A stretch of DNA of 64,000 nucleotides from an uncultured Blautia sp. (GTDB lineage Bacteria > Bacillota > Clostridia > Lachnospirales > Lachnospiraceae): contig CATXEA010000012.1 of NCBI GenBank assembly GCA_958367245.1, positions 32,685 through 96,684 on the forward strand, read 5' to 3'. Positions 51,874 through 60,180 of the stretch are shown here, piece by piece. Each line of letters begins with the position of its first letter. Positions within the stretch are counted from its first letter, which is position 1. Position numbers and translations under genes: made by a program. The notes under the pieces are model-generated. The model made no database searches, was not told the DNA's origin, and was given only the letters and a program-made list of their open reading frames with translations.

Positions 51874-52719
51874 ATGAAGAAAAAAATTTTGGCGACAGTA
51901 CTTGCAGGCGCGTTGTGTATGAGCGCTATTGGCTCTGTGTCTGTATATGCGGCAGATGATGTGAAAGGTGAGGTTTATGCCTTTATTGCTGCCAGTCTCA
52001 GCAATTCTATGGAACAGATTCAGAAGGATTTTAACGAAATCCATCCGGATGTAGAGATTCTGTACAATGCAGACAGCTCCGGTACGCTTCAGACTCAGAT
52101 TCAGGAAGGCGCGCGCTGCGATTTGTTTTTCTCTGCTGCCCAGAAACAGATGGATGCGCTGAAAGAGGATAAGCTTGTGAAAGAGGATTCCGTAGTCGAT
52201 CTTCTTGAGAATAAGGTTGTCCTGATTAAGCCAAAGGGCCAAGAGACGAAGGTTACAGGTTTTGAGAATATCACGGATGCCGCGAATCTTGCTCTTGCAG
52301 GGGACAGCGTTCCGGTAGGTCAGTATGCCCGTGAAATTTTTACAAATCTGGGAATCATGGAAGATGTAGAAAAAATGGAAATCAATGAGGGCAAGAATGT
52401 TTCGGAAGTTCTTGCAGCGATCAGTGAGGGCAGTAATGAGGTTGGCGTAGTTTATGCCACCGACGCTGCGTCAGTTGCAGATAAGGTAGAGATTATCGCG
52501 GAAGCTCCGGCAGACAGCTTAAAGACACCGGTTCTTTATCCGGTAGGGTTGATTGAGAGCGCAGAGGCGACAGAGGACGATGCGAAGGCAGCGGAAGTGT
52601 TTATGGAATACCTGCAGTCTGAAGAGGCGATAAAGGTTTTTGAAGAATATGGATTTTCGGCTGCTTTGTCTGAGGAACCGGAGGTTGAGACAGAGGAAGC
52701 CGAGGCAGCAGGAAAATGA
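51874..52719 (+). CDS. modA: Molybdate ABC transporter substrate-binding protein ModA
   Basis: 281 residues: signal peptide (ILATVLAGALCMSAIGSVSVYA, cut before ADD), then a type II binding-protein fold (FIAASLSNSMEQIQKDF, YNADSSGTLQTQIQEGARCDLFFSAA, GDSVPVGQYAREI, GVVYATDA) matching ModA, which binds molybdate or tungstate outside the cell. The short acidic C-terminus (EEPEVETEEAEAAGK) is an addition. No proper lipobox is seen (the Cys in the signal is preceded by GAL), unusual for a Gram-positive binding protein, which is normally lipid-anchored. Overlaps modB by 4 bases. Confidence 0.95.
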   Translation: MKKKILATVLAGALCMSAIGSVSVYAADDVKGEVYAFIAASLSNSMEQIQKDFNEIHPDVEILYNADSSGTLQTQIQEGARCDLFFSAAQKQMDALKEDKLVKEDSVVDLLENKVVLIKPKGQETKVTGFENITDAANLALAGDSVPVGQYAREIFTNLGIMEDVEKMEINEGKNVSEVLAAISEGSNEVGVVYATDAASVADKVEIIAEAPADSLKTPVLYPVGLIESAEATEDDAKAAEVFMEYLQSEEAIKVFEEYGFSAALSEEPEVETEEAEAAGK

Positions 52720-53411
52720 TGGAGTTTTTGGCGGAAATAAACTGGAGTCCTCTCTGGATTTCCCTGAAAACAGGATTTATCGCCACAGTGCTCGCCTTTT
52801 TTATCGGCGTGTACTGTGCAAGTAAGGTAATGAAGCTTAAACCTGTTACGAGGGGGATTCTGGATGGGATTTTTACAATGCCGCTGGTGCTTCCGCCTAC
52901 AGTTGCTGGGTTTCTGCTTCTGATGGTATTCAGCCTGAGAAGACCCTTTGGCGCTTTCCTTCTGGAGCAGTTTGATATTAAAGTGGTACAGACCTGGAAA
53001 GGCTGTATCATAGCTGCGGCTGTGATTGCCTTTCCACTTATGTACCGCAATGCAAGGGCAGCCTTTGAGCAGGTGGATGTTAATCTTATTTCTGCGGGAA
53101 AAACCCTTGGAATGAGCGACAGGGCAGTTTTCTGGAAGGTAGTTATGCCTGCGGCAGGACCGGGAATCGCTTCCGGCACAGTGCTTGCTTTTGCGCGTGC
53201 CATAGGGGAGTACGGAGCGACTTCCATGCTTGCCGGAAATATCCTTGGCAAGACAAGGACAGTTTCTGTTGCCATAGCCTCTGAGACTGCCGCGGGAAAT
53301 TACGGGATGGCAGGCTTCTGGGTTGTAGTCATTCTTATCATCTCTTTCTTTATTGTGGCGCTGATAAATATTGTATCCGGCAGGGGGATGCGGACAGGAA
53401 GGTGGCTGTGA
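52716..53411 (+). CDS. modB: Molybdate ABC transporter permease ModB
   Basis: 231 residues, about five or six membrane helices. The ModB/CysT-type EAA loop is seen in ISAGKTLGMSDRAVFWKVVMPAAGPGIASG, written here only as its core KTLGMSDRAVFWKVVMP; the N-terminal PLVLPPTVAGF and the RAIGEYGAT helix are also typical. It forms the membrane channel with ModC. ATG overlaps the modA stop (ATGA). Confidence 0.95.
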   Translation: MMEFLAEINWSPLWISLKTGFIATVLAFFIGVYCASKVMKLKPVTRGILDGIFTMPLVLPPTVAGFLLLMVFSLRRPFGAFLLEQFDIKVVQTWKGCIIAAAVIAFPLMYRNARAAFEQVDVNLISAGKTLGMSDRAVFWKVVMPAAGPGIASGTVLAFARAIGEYGATSMLAGNILGKTRTVSVAIASETAAGNYGMAGFWVVVILIISFFIVALINIVSGRGMRTGRWL

Positions 53412-54460
53412 TGGCATTAGAGGTTCATATTGTAAAAAAGCTGCATGGCTTTACCCTGCGCGTAAATTTTTGTACAGAAGGCTCAAATATGGGCGTTCTG
53501 GGAGCGTCCGGGAGCGGAAAGAGCATGACGCTGCGGTGTATCGCGGGGATTGAAACGCCGGACGAGGGGAGAATTGTTATAAACGGAAGAACGCTTTTTG
53601 ACTCGGAAAAGCATATAAATCTGAAGCCTCAGGAACGCCGCGTAGGTTATCTTTTCCAGAATTACGCGCTGTTCCCGACTATGACTGTGGAAAAAAATAT
53701 TTCCTGCGGATTTCGTGGGGATAAGTCGGAGCGCAAAAAAAAGGTAAGGGATTATCTGGAGCGTTATCAGCTTGTAGGATTGGAAATGCGTTATCCTTCC
53801 CAGCTTTCGGGAGGTCAGCAGCAGAGAGTTGCGCTGGCAAGGATGATGATCGGAGAGCCTGAAGTGATTCTTCTTGACGAACCTTTTTCTGCTCTTGACA
53901 GTTATCTGAAGGACGTACTGCAAAGAGATATGGTGAATTTCCTGAAAGAATATCAGGGAGATATGATTCTCGTTACTCACAGCAGGGACGAGGCATATAA
54001 GTTCTGTGAGGAGCTGACGCTTCTGAAAGACGGAAGCGTTCTTATTGCAGGAGAGACGAAGGAGATTTTTGAGAATCCGAAACTCGTGGAGGCTGCGCGG
54101 CTTACCGGATGCAAGAATTTCACGGCAGTACAGAAGCTGGACGACCATAAGATTTATGCAGCAGACTGGGATATTATCCTGCATACAAAGGATTTTGTGG
54201 AGAGAAATATCACCTGCGCCGCAATTCGCGGACACTGGCTTCGTCCCTGTGAAAGCGGAGGAAGAAACTGTATGCGCGCAGAAGCTGTGGAATGTGTGGA
54301 AACTCCGTTTGAGCATCAGTATCTGGTGAAAAATAAAGATAATAAAGACAGCAGTCCGCTATGGTGGATGAAACCGAAGGGAAGCTTTCAGGAACTGGCG
54401 TCAGAGGGTGTGCCCAAGTACATATACTTCCCGGAGGAGCATATTATGCTGTTGAAATAA
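53411..54460 (+). CDS. modC: Molybdate ABC transporter ATPase ModC
   Basis: 349 residues. ATG at 53411 overlaps the modB stop (TGATG) and AGGAAGG lies 7 bases upstream; an in-frame GTG three codons earlier is less likely. ABC ATPase: Walker A GASGSGKSM, Q-loop FQNYALFPTMTV, signature LSGGQQQRVALARMM, Walker B VILLDEPFSALD and switch His in VTHSRDEAY. The C-terminal 120 residues form a diverged TOBE-like regulatory domain. It powers ModB. A bidirectional terminator follows. Confidence 0.95.
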   Translation: MALEVHIVKKLHGFTLRVNFCTEGSNMGVLGASGSGKSMTLRCIAGIETPDEGRIVINGRTLFDSEKHINLKPQERRVGYLFQNYALFPTMTVEKNISCGFRGDKSERKKKVRDYLERYQLVGLEMRYPSQLSGGQQQRVALARMMIGEPEVILLDEPFSALDSYLKDVLQRDMVNFLKEYQGDMILVTHSRDEAYKFCEELTLLKDGSVLIAGETKEIFENPKLVEAARLTGCKNFTAVQKLDDHKIYAADWDIILHTKDFVERNITCAAIRGHWLRPCESGGRNCMRAEAVECVETPFEHQYLVKNKDNKDSSPLWWMKPKGSFQELASEGVPKYIYFPEEHIMLLK

Positions 54461-54489
54461 AATTAAGAGAGCTTACGGCTCTCTTAATT
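54461..54489. terminator. Bidirectional terminator between modC and the PucR-type gene
   Basis: AATTAAGAGAGC (54461-54472), five-base loop, GCTCTCTTAATT (54478-54489): twelve pairs, with T-rich flanks on both sides. Confidence 0.85.
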
Positions 54490-54514
54490 TATGTGAAAAA
54501 ACAGTTTTAAATAA

Positions 54515-55600
54515 TCAGGGATGACTTCTGGAATATTTGATATAGTCTACAACCATCATGGCAAGCTTGAAGGTCAGCGCATCTTCAAAGGTGCGGATAT
54601 CAAGGCCGAATTTCTTCTGGAGCTTTTCGAAACGGTACACCAGAGTGTTTCTGTGAACGTAAAGCTGTCTGGAGGTTTCGGAAAGATTCAGGTTGTTTTC
54701 GAAGAAAGTCTTGATGGTGATGAGAGTTTCCTCATCAATGGAGTCAAGGGTTTCATCCCGGAAGATTTCGTCGATAAACATTTCGCAGATGGAAATCGGA
54801 AGCTGGTAGATGAGGCGGCCGATGCCAAGTCGGTTATAGCCGAATACGTTTTCCATGGAATAGAAGATTTTGCCGACTTCAAGTGCGGTACGGGCTTCCT
54901 TATAGGCGTTTGCAAGCTGGCTGATGTCTCCGGCAATATTGCTGTAGGAGACCCAGGCTGAGGTCATGGCTTCTGTATTGAGCATATCCACAAGCATGTA
55001 AGCGATGCCGCTTAAATCCTCAAAGGTTTCGGTTGACTGAAGCTCACGAACAATGATAATGCCGGAGTCGTCGATTGCGGTAATGAAATCTCTGGTTCTT
55101 GCAGAGAAGATATTGCGGATGGTTGCCAGAGCGCTTTCATCCTTGTTCTGTTTTGTCTCTACAAGGAAGACTGCACGGCGGACAGAAGTGGCGATATGAA
55201 GCTTTTTGGCGCGGTTAAAAGCATCTACATCTGAATAGGTATTCAGAAGCAGATTCTGCATAAAGGTATTTTTGTCATTTTTTTCCGCATAGGCAGTCAG
55301 AAGACTCTGTACCTGACATACGGCAAGCTCTCCGATAGTTGCTGTACTGTCCCCGCGTCCCCACACGATCAGAAGAAAGGCAAGGTGATTATTGTTCATA
55401 ATCTTGTAAAGGCAGCAGCTTGTATTGGATACAAGGAGCGCGCTGCTTTGCAGGAATTCTTCCAGTTTGGCTGAAGCCGGAAGCGGACGGTCACAGGTGG
55501 AAACAAAGATGCTGCTGTCCGGGTTTAAAAGGCAGAAATCAAGCCGGCTGATGTTCTTCCAGTCTTCCAGACATTTCTGAAGTATATGCTGTATTTTCAT
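54515..55600 (-). CDS. PucR/CdaR-type transcriptional regulator
   Basis: 361 residues. The C-terminal PucR HTH (about 300-355) is clear: LITIKTFFENNLNLSETSRQLYVHRNTLVYRFEKLQ (core NLSETSRQLYVHRNTLVYR). The GGDEF-like middle domain precedes it (NAYKEARTALEVGKIFY). The first 130 residues are a possible sensory domain. In related systems these regulators control purine, sugar-diacid or sugar-transport genes. It is downstream of and on the same strand as the sugar ABC ATPase but separated from it by a terminator; it may act on that gene, by inference. Confidence 0.85.
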   Translation of the reverse strand: MKIQHILQKCLEDWKNISRLDFCLLNPDSSIFVSTCDRPLPASAKLEEFLQSSALLVSNTSCCLYKIMNNNHLAFLLIVWGRGDSTATIGELAVCQVQSLLTAYAEKNDKNTFMQNLLLNTYSDVDAFNRAKKLHIATSVRRAVFLVETKQNKDESALATIRNIFSARTRDFITAIDDSGIIIVRELQSTETFEDLSGIAYMLVDMLNTEAMTSAWVSYSNIAGDISQLANAYKEARTALEVGKIFYSMENVFGYNRLGIGRLIYQLPISICEMFIDEIFRDETLDSIDEETLITIKTFFENNLNLSETSRQLYVHRNTLVYRFEKLQKKFGLDIRTFEDALTFKLAMMVVDYIKYSRSHP

Positions 55601-55657
55601 CGTCTGTGTCCTTTCTGTAGTTATTTTGCTTTGATTATATCATAAAACGGGAAAAAG

Positions 55658-55682
55658 AAAAACCCGGGGAAAATTCCCCGGG
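55658..55682 (-). terminator. Rho-independent terminator after the sugar ABC ATPase gene
   Basis: CCCGGGGAATTTTCCCCGGG (complement of 55663-55682) followed on the minus strand by TTTTTC. Eight GC-rich pairs with a small loop. Confidence 0.9.
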
Positions 55683-55697
55683 CTCCTGATTTTATAA

Positions 55698-56810
55698 TTA
55701 GTTAGTGATAACCAGTTCTGTCTCTTTGTCGAAGAAGTGAGATTTTTCCATATCAAATGCGAATTTGATTGGGTCACCAGTCTTAGCTGTTGTACGTGGG
55801 TCAACACGAGCTGTAACCTGAGTTCCGTTTACATCGAAGTATAAGAATACTTCAGCGCCGAGAAGCTCGTAAACTTTAACTACAGAATTCATTGGAGCGT
55901 TTGGAGCTGCTTCGATGAACATCTGGGAATCATGGATGTCTTCTGGACGGATACCCATAACAACTGTTTTGCCTACATAACCGCCGTCTTTAAGAGCTTT
56001 AGCTTTAGCTGTTGGGATAAGAAGCTCATATTCGCCAACTTTAGCAACAAGGTCATTTCCTTTTGCTGCGATTGTAGCGTCAAGGAAGTTCATCTGCGGA
56101 GATCCCATGAATCCAGCTACGAATAAGTTGCCTGGTTTCTGGTAGAGGTTCTGAGGTGTATCAACCTGCTGAACAACACCGTCTTTCATAACAACGATTC
56201 TTGTACCAAGTGTCATAGCCTCTGTCTGGTCATGTGTTACGTAGATGATAGTAGCACCAAGTCTCTGATGGATCTTGGAAATCTCAATACGCATCTGTAC
56301 ACGAAGTTTAGCATCCAGGTTGGAAAGAGGCTCATCCATAAGGAATACCTTAGGATTACGAACGATAGCACGACCCATAGCAACACGCTGTCTCTGACCA
56401 CCGGAAAGAGCTTTCGGTTTACGGTCAAGAAGTTTCTCAAGGTCAAGGATTCTTGCTGCTTCACGAACTGCTTTGTCAATCTCGTCTTTCGGAACTTTAC
56501 GAAGTTTCAGACCGAATGCCATGTTATCATATACTGTCATATGAGGATACAGAGCGTAGTTCTGGAATACCATCGCGATATCACGGTCTTTAGGCTCTAC
56601 ATCGTTCATAACTTTATCGCCGATTTTTAATGTACCGCCGGAAATTTCTTCCAGACCGGCAACCATACGAAGTGTAGTAGATTTACCACATCCTGAAGGT
56701 CCTACGAAAATGATGAATTCTTTGTCTTCGATTTCAAGGTTGAAGTCTTTAACAGCCTGGAAACCGTTTGGATATGTTTTGTTAATATGCTGTAATGATA
56801 AGCTTGCCAT
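55698..56810 (-). CDS. msmX: Sugar ABC transporter ATPase (MsmK/UgpC/MsmX type)
   Basis: 370 residues. ABC ATPase of the CUT1 carbohydrate importer class: Walker A GPSGCGKSTT, Q-loop FQNYALYPHMTV, signature LSGGQRQRVAMGRAI, Walker B VFLMDEPLSNLDAKLR and switch His VTHDQTEAM, followed by a TOBE/OB regulatory domain (about 240-370). No permease or binding-protein genes are beside it, so it is probably a shared ATPase energising several sugar importers, as MsmX does in Bacillus. Codons are strongly biased, suggesting high expression. Ribosome site GGAGGAGAAC. A palindrome sits in its promoter. Confidence 0.94.
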   Translation of the reverse strand: MASLSLQHINKTYPNGFQAVKDFNLEIEDKEFIIFVGPSGCGKSTTLRMVAGLEEISGGTLKIGDKVMNDVEPKDRDIAMVFQNYALYPHMTVYDNMAFGLKLRKVPKDEIDKAVREAARILDLEKLLDRKPKALSGGQRQRVAMGRAIVRNPKVFLMDEPLSNLDAKLRVQMRIEISKIHQRLGATIIYVTHDQTEAMTLGTRIVVMKDGVVQQVDTPQNLYQKPGNLFVAGFMGSPQMNFLDATIAAKGNDLVAKVGEYELLIPTAKAKALKDGGYVGKTVVMGIRPEDIHDSQMFIEAAPNAPMNSVVKVYELLGAEVFLYFDVNGTQVTARVDPRTTAKTGDPIKFAFDMEKSHFFDKETELVITN

Positions 56811-56891
56811 GTTTGTTCTCCTCCAAATTTGATAATGATAAAAATGATTAATTATACGTTTTTGCTTTTGTACGTTTTTTCATCTGTTGTC

Positions 56892-56916
56892 AGTATAGCG
56901 AAATTCACGATTTCGC
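56892..56916 (-). promoter_or_regulatory. Promoter -10 and palindromic operator upstream of the sugar ABC ATPase
   Basis: On the minus strand TATACT (complement of 56892-56897) is preceded at once by an inverted repeat GCGAAAT-N5-ATTTCGC (56898-56916) filling the promoter spacer. The -35 position is poor (TAGCGC), so an activator or repressor site is likely. Leader to ATG about 80 bases. Confidence 0.6.
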
Positions 56917-56952
56917 GCTAGTGCAGAAACCTACAAAGTTTCCTGTGGTTTC

Positions 56953-57001
56953 TTGACAGAATGACGAAAAAAGAAAGGGCTCTTTTTCGTCATTTTGTCA
57001 A
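56953..57001. repeat. 49-base near-perfect inverted repeat
   Basis: TTGACAGAATGACGAAAAA (from 56953) pairs with TTTTTCGTCATTTTGTCAA (to 57001): about 21 pairs, one mismatch and one bulge, with AAAGGGC in the loop. It lies between the DUF89 stop and the sugar ATPase promoter. It may end DUF89 transcription, though it is A/T-rich with no classical GC stem. Otherwise nothing is seen in 56917-57046. Confidence 0.8.
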
Positions 57002-57046
57002 AGCCTTTGTGCAGGCTGACAGGAATACCCCTGTGAAACTGACGAA

Positions 57047-57934
57047 TTATTTCCAGTTGTCCGGAATTCTGTGCTCATTGACGAACATTCCTTTAAACAG
57101 CGGAACATGGAAAAGCTCAACGAAACGCTGGCATTTGCAGAGGAAGAGATAGTATACGTTCAGTCCGCAGTCGTGGAGAGTCTCGAAGTTTCCCTGTCCT
57201 TTGGCAAGGATGACATCCGCAGTGTCAAGAAGGTTCCGTGTAGCAGCGTCGATGCCCGGAAGCCAGGTGCCGCCCACATTGCTGCCATTGCCCTGAACAG
57301 TTACAAGGTCTGTAAGACCGCACATACGGGCATCCTCCATTGTCGCGTCGTTGACTACAGGCTCTCCGCGTACAATAACGGTGATTTTTGTATCCGGATA
57401 GCGTTCCTTAAGCACCTCTATGGCAAGCTTGTCAAGAACGATTTCCCCGCAGTTATCTGTAAGGTAGACAAGGGAGCGGGCATTTGCCATTTCTTCTTTG
57501 AAGCGGGCGTATTCAGCTTCGTCCAGAGGTTCTTTCTTTTCACTTCTGATCATGGAAAGAACCTTGTCCTTGCTTACGTGTTCCATTGCTGCAAAATCAA
57601 TGTAATTGCCGATTCGGGCATAATTGAGAGCTGCTTCCAGAGGGTCAGGGGATTCACGGATTATGGCGCGCAGGCTGTCTTCCAGTCCCATCATCAGGCT
57701 GTTAAATTCTTTTTTGATTTCTGTGTAATCCTTTTCAGGAACATTCCAGAATTCACTGTAATATTTGCTCAGTTCCACGGAAATGCTCGGCGCACAGTCG
57801 TTTTCCCCTGCCTGGGAAAAACGTCGGCAGACTTCTTTCATATAAGTGACTTTTTTCTCTTCATCCTTAAAGTGACGGATGTTTTTTTCCTGCTTATTCA
57901 TTGCACAGCACATGCAAAAAGGGTTGAGTTTCAT
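57047..57934 (-). CDS. DUF89/ARMT1-like protein (predicted metal-dependent damage-control phosphatase)
   Basis: 295 residues. Family marks: N-terminal Cys cluster (CMCCAMNKQEK), YLTDNCGEIVLDKL, VIVRGEPVVNDAT and ADVILAKGQGNFETL, then a C-terminal FLCKCQRF. DUF89 proteins are metal-dependent phosphatases proposed to clear harmful phosphometabolites. The segment DNCGE..D..N..D would hold the metal. No operon partner on this strand. A minimal role assignment is inferred from the family. Confidence 0.87.
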   Translation of the reverse strand: MKLNPFCMCCAMNKQEKNIRHFKDEEKKVTYMKEVCRRFSQAGENDCAPSISVELSKYYSEFWNVPEKDYTEIKKEFNSLMMGLEDSLRAIIRESPDPLEAALNYARIGNYIDFAAMEHVSKDKVLSMIRSEKKEPLDEAEYARFKEEMANARSLVYLTDNCGEIVLDKLAIEVLKERYPDTKITVIVRGEPVVNDATMEDARMCGLTDLVTVQGNGSNVGGTWLPGIDAATRNLLDTADVILAKGQGNFETLHDCGLNVYYLFLCKCQRFVELFHVPLFKGMFVNEHRIPDNWK

Positions 57935-58104
57935 GGTTTTTTTCCTCTTTTTTGTAATTTTCTTATTAAAATTGTAGCAAGGAGGGAGAACGGTGTCAAT
58001 GGGGGAATGTTTTCGTTGACAGATGGAAGGTAATGTGACAGACTTAATATATCTTTTAGAAAAGTTTATGGATTAGGGAAATTCATAATAATAGGAGGTT
58101 ATCA

Positions 58105-59199
58105 ATGAAAAGATTTTCATACAGAAGACTTTGGGGCTGTCTGTTTTTGTGTATGGTTTTGATTTTGGGTAACACAGTAGGCGTTTTTGCAGAAAAGAAG
58201 CTGAAAGAGCCGGAAATTGCCACAGGTACAGGTGTTCTTATTGACGGGGAGACTGGGGAGGTTCTTTATAATAAGAATATGAACAAAAAACGATATCCGG
58301 CAAGTACCACGAAGGTGATGACTGCTCTTGTAGCAATTGAAAATTCTTCCCTTACAGACAAGGTTACCATCAGGGAAAATGCGGTAAAGTATGTAACACC
58401 TGATAATTCTCATATCGATGCTAGGCTAGGAGAAATTTTTACCATGGAACAGTGTCTTTATGCTATGCTTTTGACATCGGCGAATGAAATATCTGTTCAG
58501 GTTGCGGAACAGATTGGAGGCAGTGAGGAAAACTTTGCTAAAATGATGAATAATCGGGCAAAGGAGATTGGCTGTAAGAGAACGCATTTCACAAATGCCA
58601 GTGGGCTTCATGATAAAGAGCATTATTCTACAGCTTATGATATGGCATTGATTCTTCGGGAGGCAATCAAAAATCCTACTTTTGTGGAAATCAATTCCAA
58701 GACCGGTTATACAATTCCGCCTACCAATATGTATGCAGATTCAAGAAGTCTGATGAATCACCATGCCATGTTTTTTGAAGAAGGGGAATACTACTGTAAA
58801 GGAATTATTGCCGGTAAGACCGGTTATACAAAGGCTGCTCGCAATACGCTTTTGACGGCGGCAAAAAGGGACGGTATTACGCTGGTTAGTGCAGTCCTTC
58901 GCAGTGGAAAACTGGATTATATTCATGATACACAGAAACTGATGGATTACGGCTTTTCGAATTATGAGGCAATAAAGGCTCAAAAAGTAGCTGACAGAAA
59001 GAAAAAAGAAGCGAAGGATATGGCACCGACCCCTACGCCGACTCCGGAACCAACTCCTACGCCGACAATTTTGCCAAGAGATGCGGAAGTGCCGGAGGAA
59101 ATTCATGTTATGATTAAAGTTCTTATCGGTTTTAATGTTGTAGCAGGTGTTTTGTTGTTGTTTGTATTATTGAAAAAGAAAAAACATTCAAAAAAATAG
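58105..59199 (+). CDS. dacF: D-alanyl-D-alanine carboxypeptidase, DacF type (catalytically intact)
   Basis: 364 residues: signal peptide (LFLCMVLILGNTVGVFA), peptidase S11 domain and C-terminal domain, then a TPTPTPEPTPTPT linker and a terminal membrane helix (about 335-357) with a Lys-rich end. All motifs are intact: SxxK in YPASTTKV (Ser67, Lys70), SxN in LLTSANEI and KTG in IAGKTGYTKA. It trims the terminal D-Ala from stem peptides. It differs from the two degenerate paralogues at 18991 and 29686. AGGAGG before ATG. It is the first gene of a tight operon with the PLP, GT2, ATP-grasp and SMR genes. Confidence 0.95.
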   Translation: MKRFSYRRLWGCLFLCMVLILGNTVGVFAEKKLKEPEIATGTGVLIDGETGEVLYNKNMNKKRYPASTTKVMTALVAIENSSLTDKVTIRENAVKYVTPDNSHIDARLGEIFTMEQCLYAMLLTSANEISVQVAEQIGGSEENFAKMMNNRAKEIGCKRTHFTNASGLHDKEHYSTAYDMALILREAIKNPTFVEINSKTGYTIPPTNMYADSRSLMNHHAMFFEEGEYYCKGIIAGKTGYTKAARNTLLTAAKRDGITLVSAVLRSGKLDYIHDTQKLMDYGFSNYEAIKAQKVADRKKKEAKDMAPTPTPTPEPTPTPTILPRDAEVPEEIHVMIKVLIGFNVVAGVLLLFVLLKKKKHSKK

Positions 59200-59217
59200 T
59201 TACAGGAAGGAATCGGG

Positions 59218-60180
59218 ATGGCAACAGAAATTCAAAAATTACGATTTGAAAATAATAATGGCAATGAGCTTTACATTATGCGGGATGATTTGCTTCCCTT
59301 TTCCATGGGAGGGAATAAGGTTAGGATCGCGGAAGCATTCTTTGAGGATATGAGGCAGAAGCAGAAGGACTCCATGGTTATTTATGGAAGCAGACATTCC
59401 AATCTCTGTCGTGTTTTGTCGAATCTGTGTTTTTGCAGGGATGTGGAATGTGTGATGATATGTTCCCACGAAACAGAGGAGGATGAGGGGGCAACATACA
59501 ATACCTTCCTCATCGACTGGACAGGGACAGAAATTATCCATTGCAAAAAAGATGAGATTGCTCTGACTGTAGATAAGGTGATGGAAAGTCTACGCACAAA
59601 AGGAAAGAAACCCTATTATATTTACGGTGATCGTTTTGGTAGAGGAAATGAGGGGACGGCTGCAATGGCTTACGCAAAGGCATATGAGGAAATTAAAGCT
59701 TTTGAGCAGGAAAAAGGATGGGAGTTTGACTATCTTTTCTGTCCGTCAGGCACAGGTGCGACGCAGAGTGGTCTAATTTGCGGGCATCTTTTGGCGAAAG
59801 ATTCCAAAAAGATTTGTGGAATTATGATTTCTTCAAGGGAAAAGGAGCGTGCTTTTGACATCATTGCAGATGGAGTTCGAGATTTTTTTATCAAGTCAGG
59901 ACAGGAGCTTCCCAAGGAGTATGAAAAAGAGATTATTTTGTTGGATAATTACAGACTTGGGGGATATGGCTGCTATAATGAGGAGGTTCGCGCCTGTATC
60001 AAGAAAGAATATAGAAGAAACAGTATTCCTCTTGATCCCGTGTATACAGGGAAAGCGTTTCTGGGAATGGAGAAGTATATAGAAGAAAATGGTTTGAAGA
60101 ACAGAAAAGTCTTATTCCTACATACGGGAGGCGGACCGATTTTCTATGATTTTCTTGCAAAAGAAGGAGCGGTGAAATAA
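59218..60180 (+). CDS. PLP-dependent enzyme of the D-cysteine desulfhydrase / ACC deaminase family
   Basis: 320 residues, fold type II PLP enzyme. The family motif S-x-GGNK-x-R is present (FSMGGNKVR, PLP lysine near residue 34), with YGSRHSNLCRV binding the carboxylate, and PSGTGATQSGLI and HTGGGPIFYD near the phosphate site. Relatives deaminate D-cysteine, 1-aminocyclopropane-1-carboxylate, D-serine or 2,3-diaminopropionate, or swap side groups in amino-acid synthesis. In this operon it probably makes or modifies an amino-acid building block used by the ATP-grasp enzyme; that is inference. AAGGAATC before ATG, 18 bases after dacF. Confidence 0.85.
   Translation: MATEIQKLRFENNNGNELYIMRDDLLPFSMGGNKVRIAEAFFEDMRQKQKDSMVIYGSRHSNLCRVLSNLCFCRDVECVMICSHETEEDEGATYNTFLIDWTGTEIIHCKKDEIALTVDKVMESLRTKGKKPYYIYGDRFGRGNEGTAAMAYAKAYEEIKAFEQEKGWEFDYLFCPSGTGATQSGLICGHLLAKDSKKICGIMISSREKERAFDIIADGVRDFFIKSGQELPKEYEKEIILLDNYRLGGYGCYNEEVRACIKKEYRRNSIPLDPVYTGKAFLGMEKYIEENGLKNRKVLFLHTGGGPIFYDFLAKEGAVK

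Noticed and set aside
57071..58033. Long open frame (320 residues) on the plus strand opposite the DUF89 gene
   Set aside because: The minus-strand frame carries DUF89 motifs; the plus-strand frame has none and runs against the promoter region.
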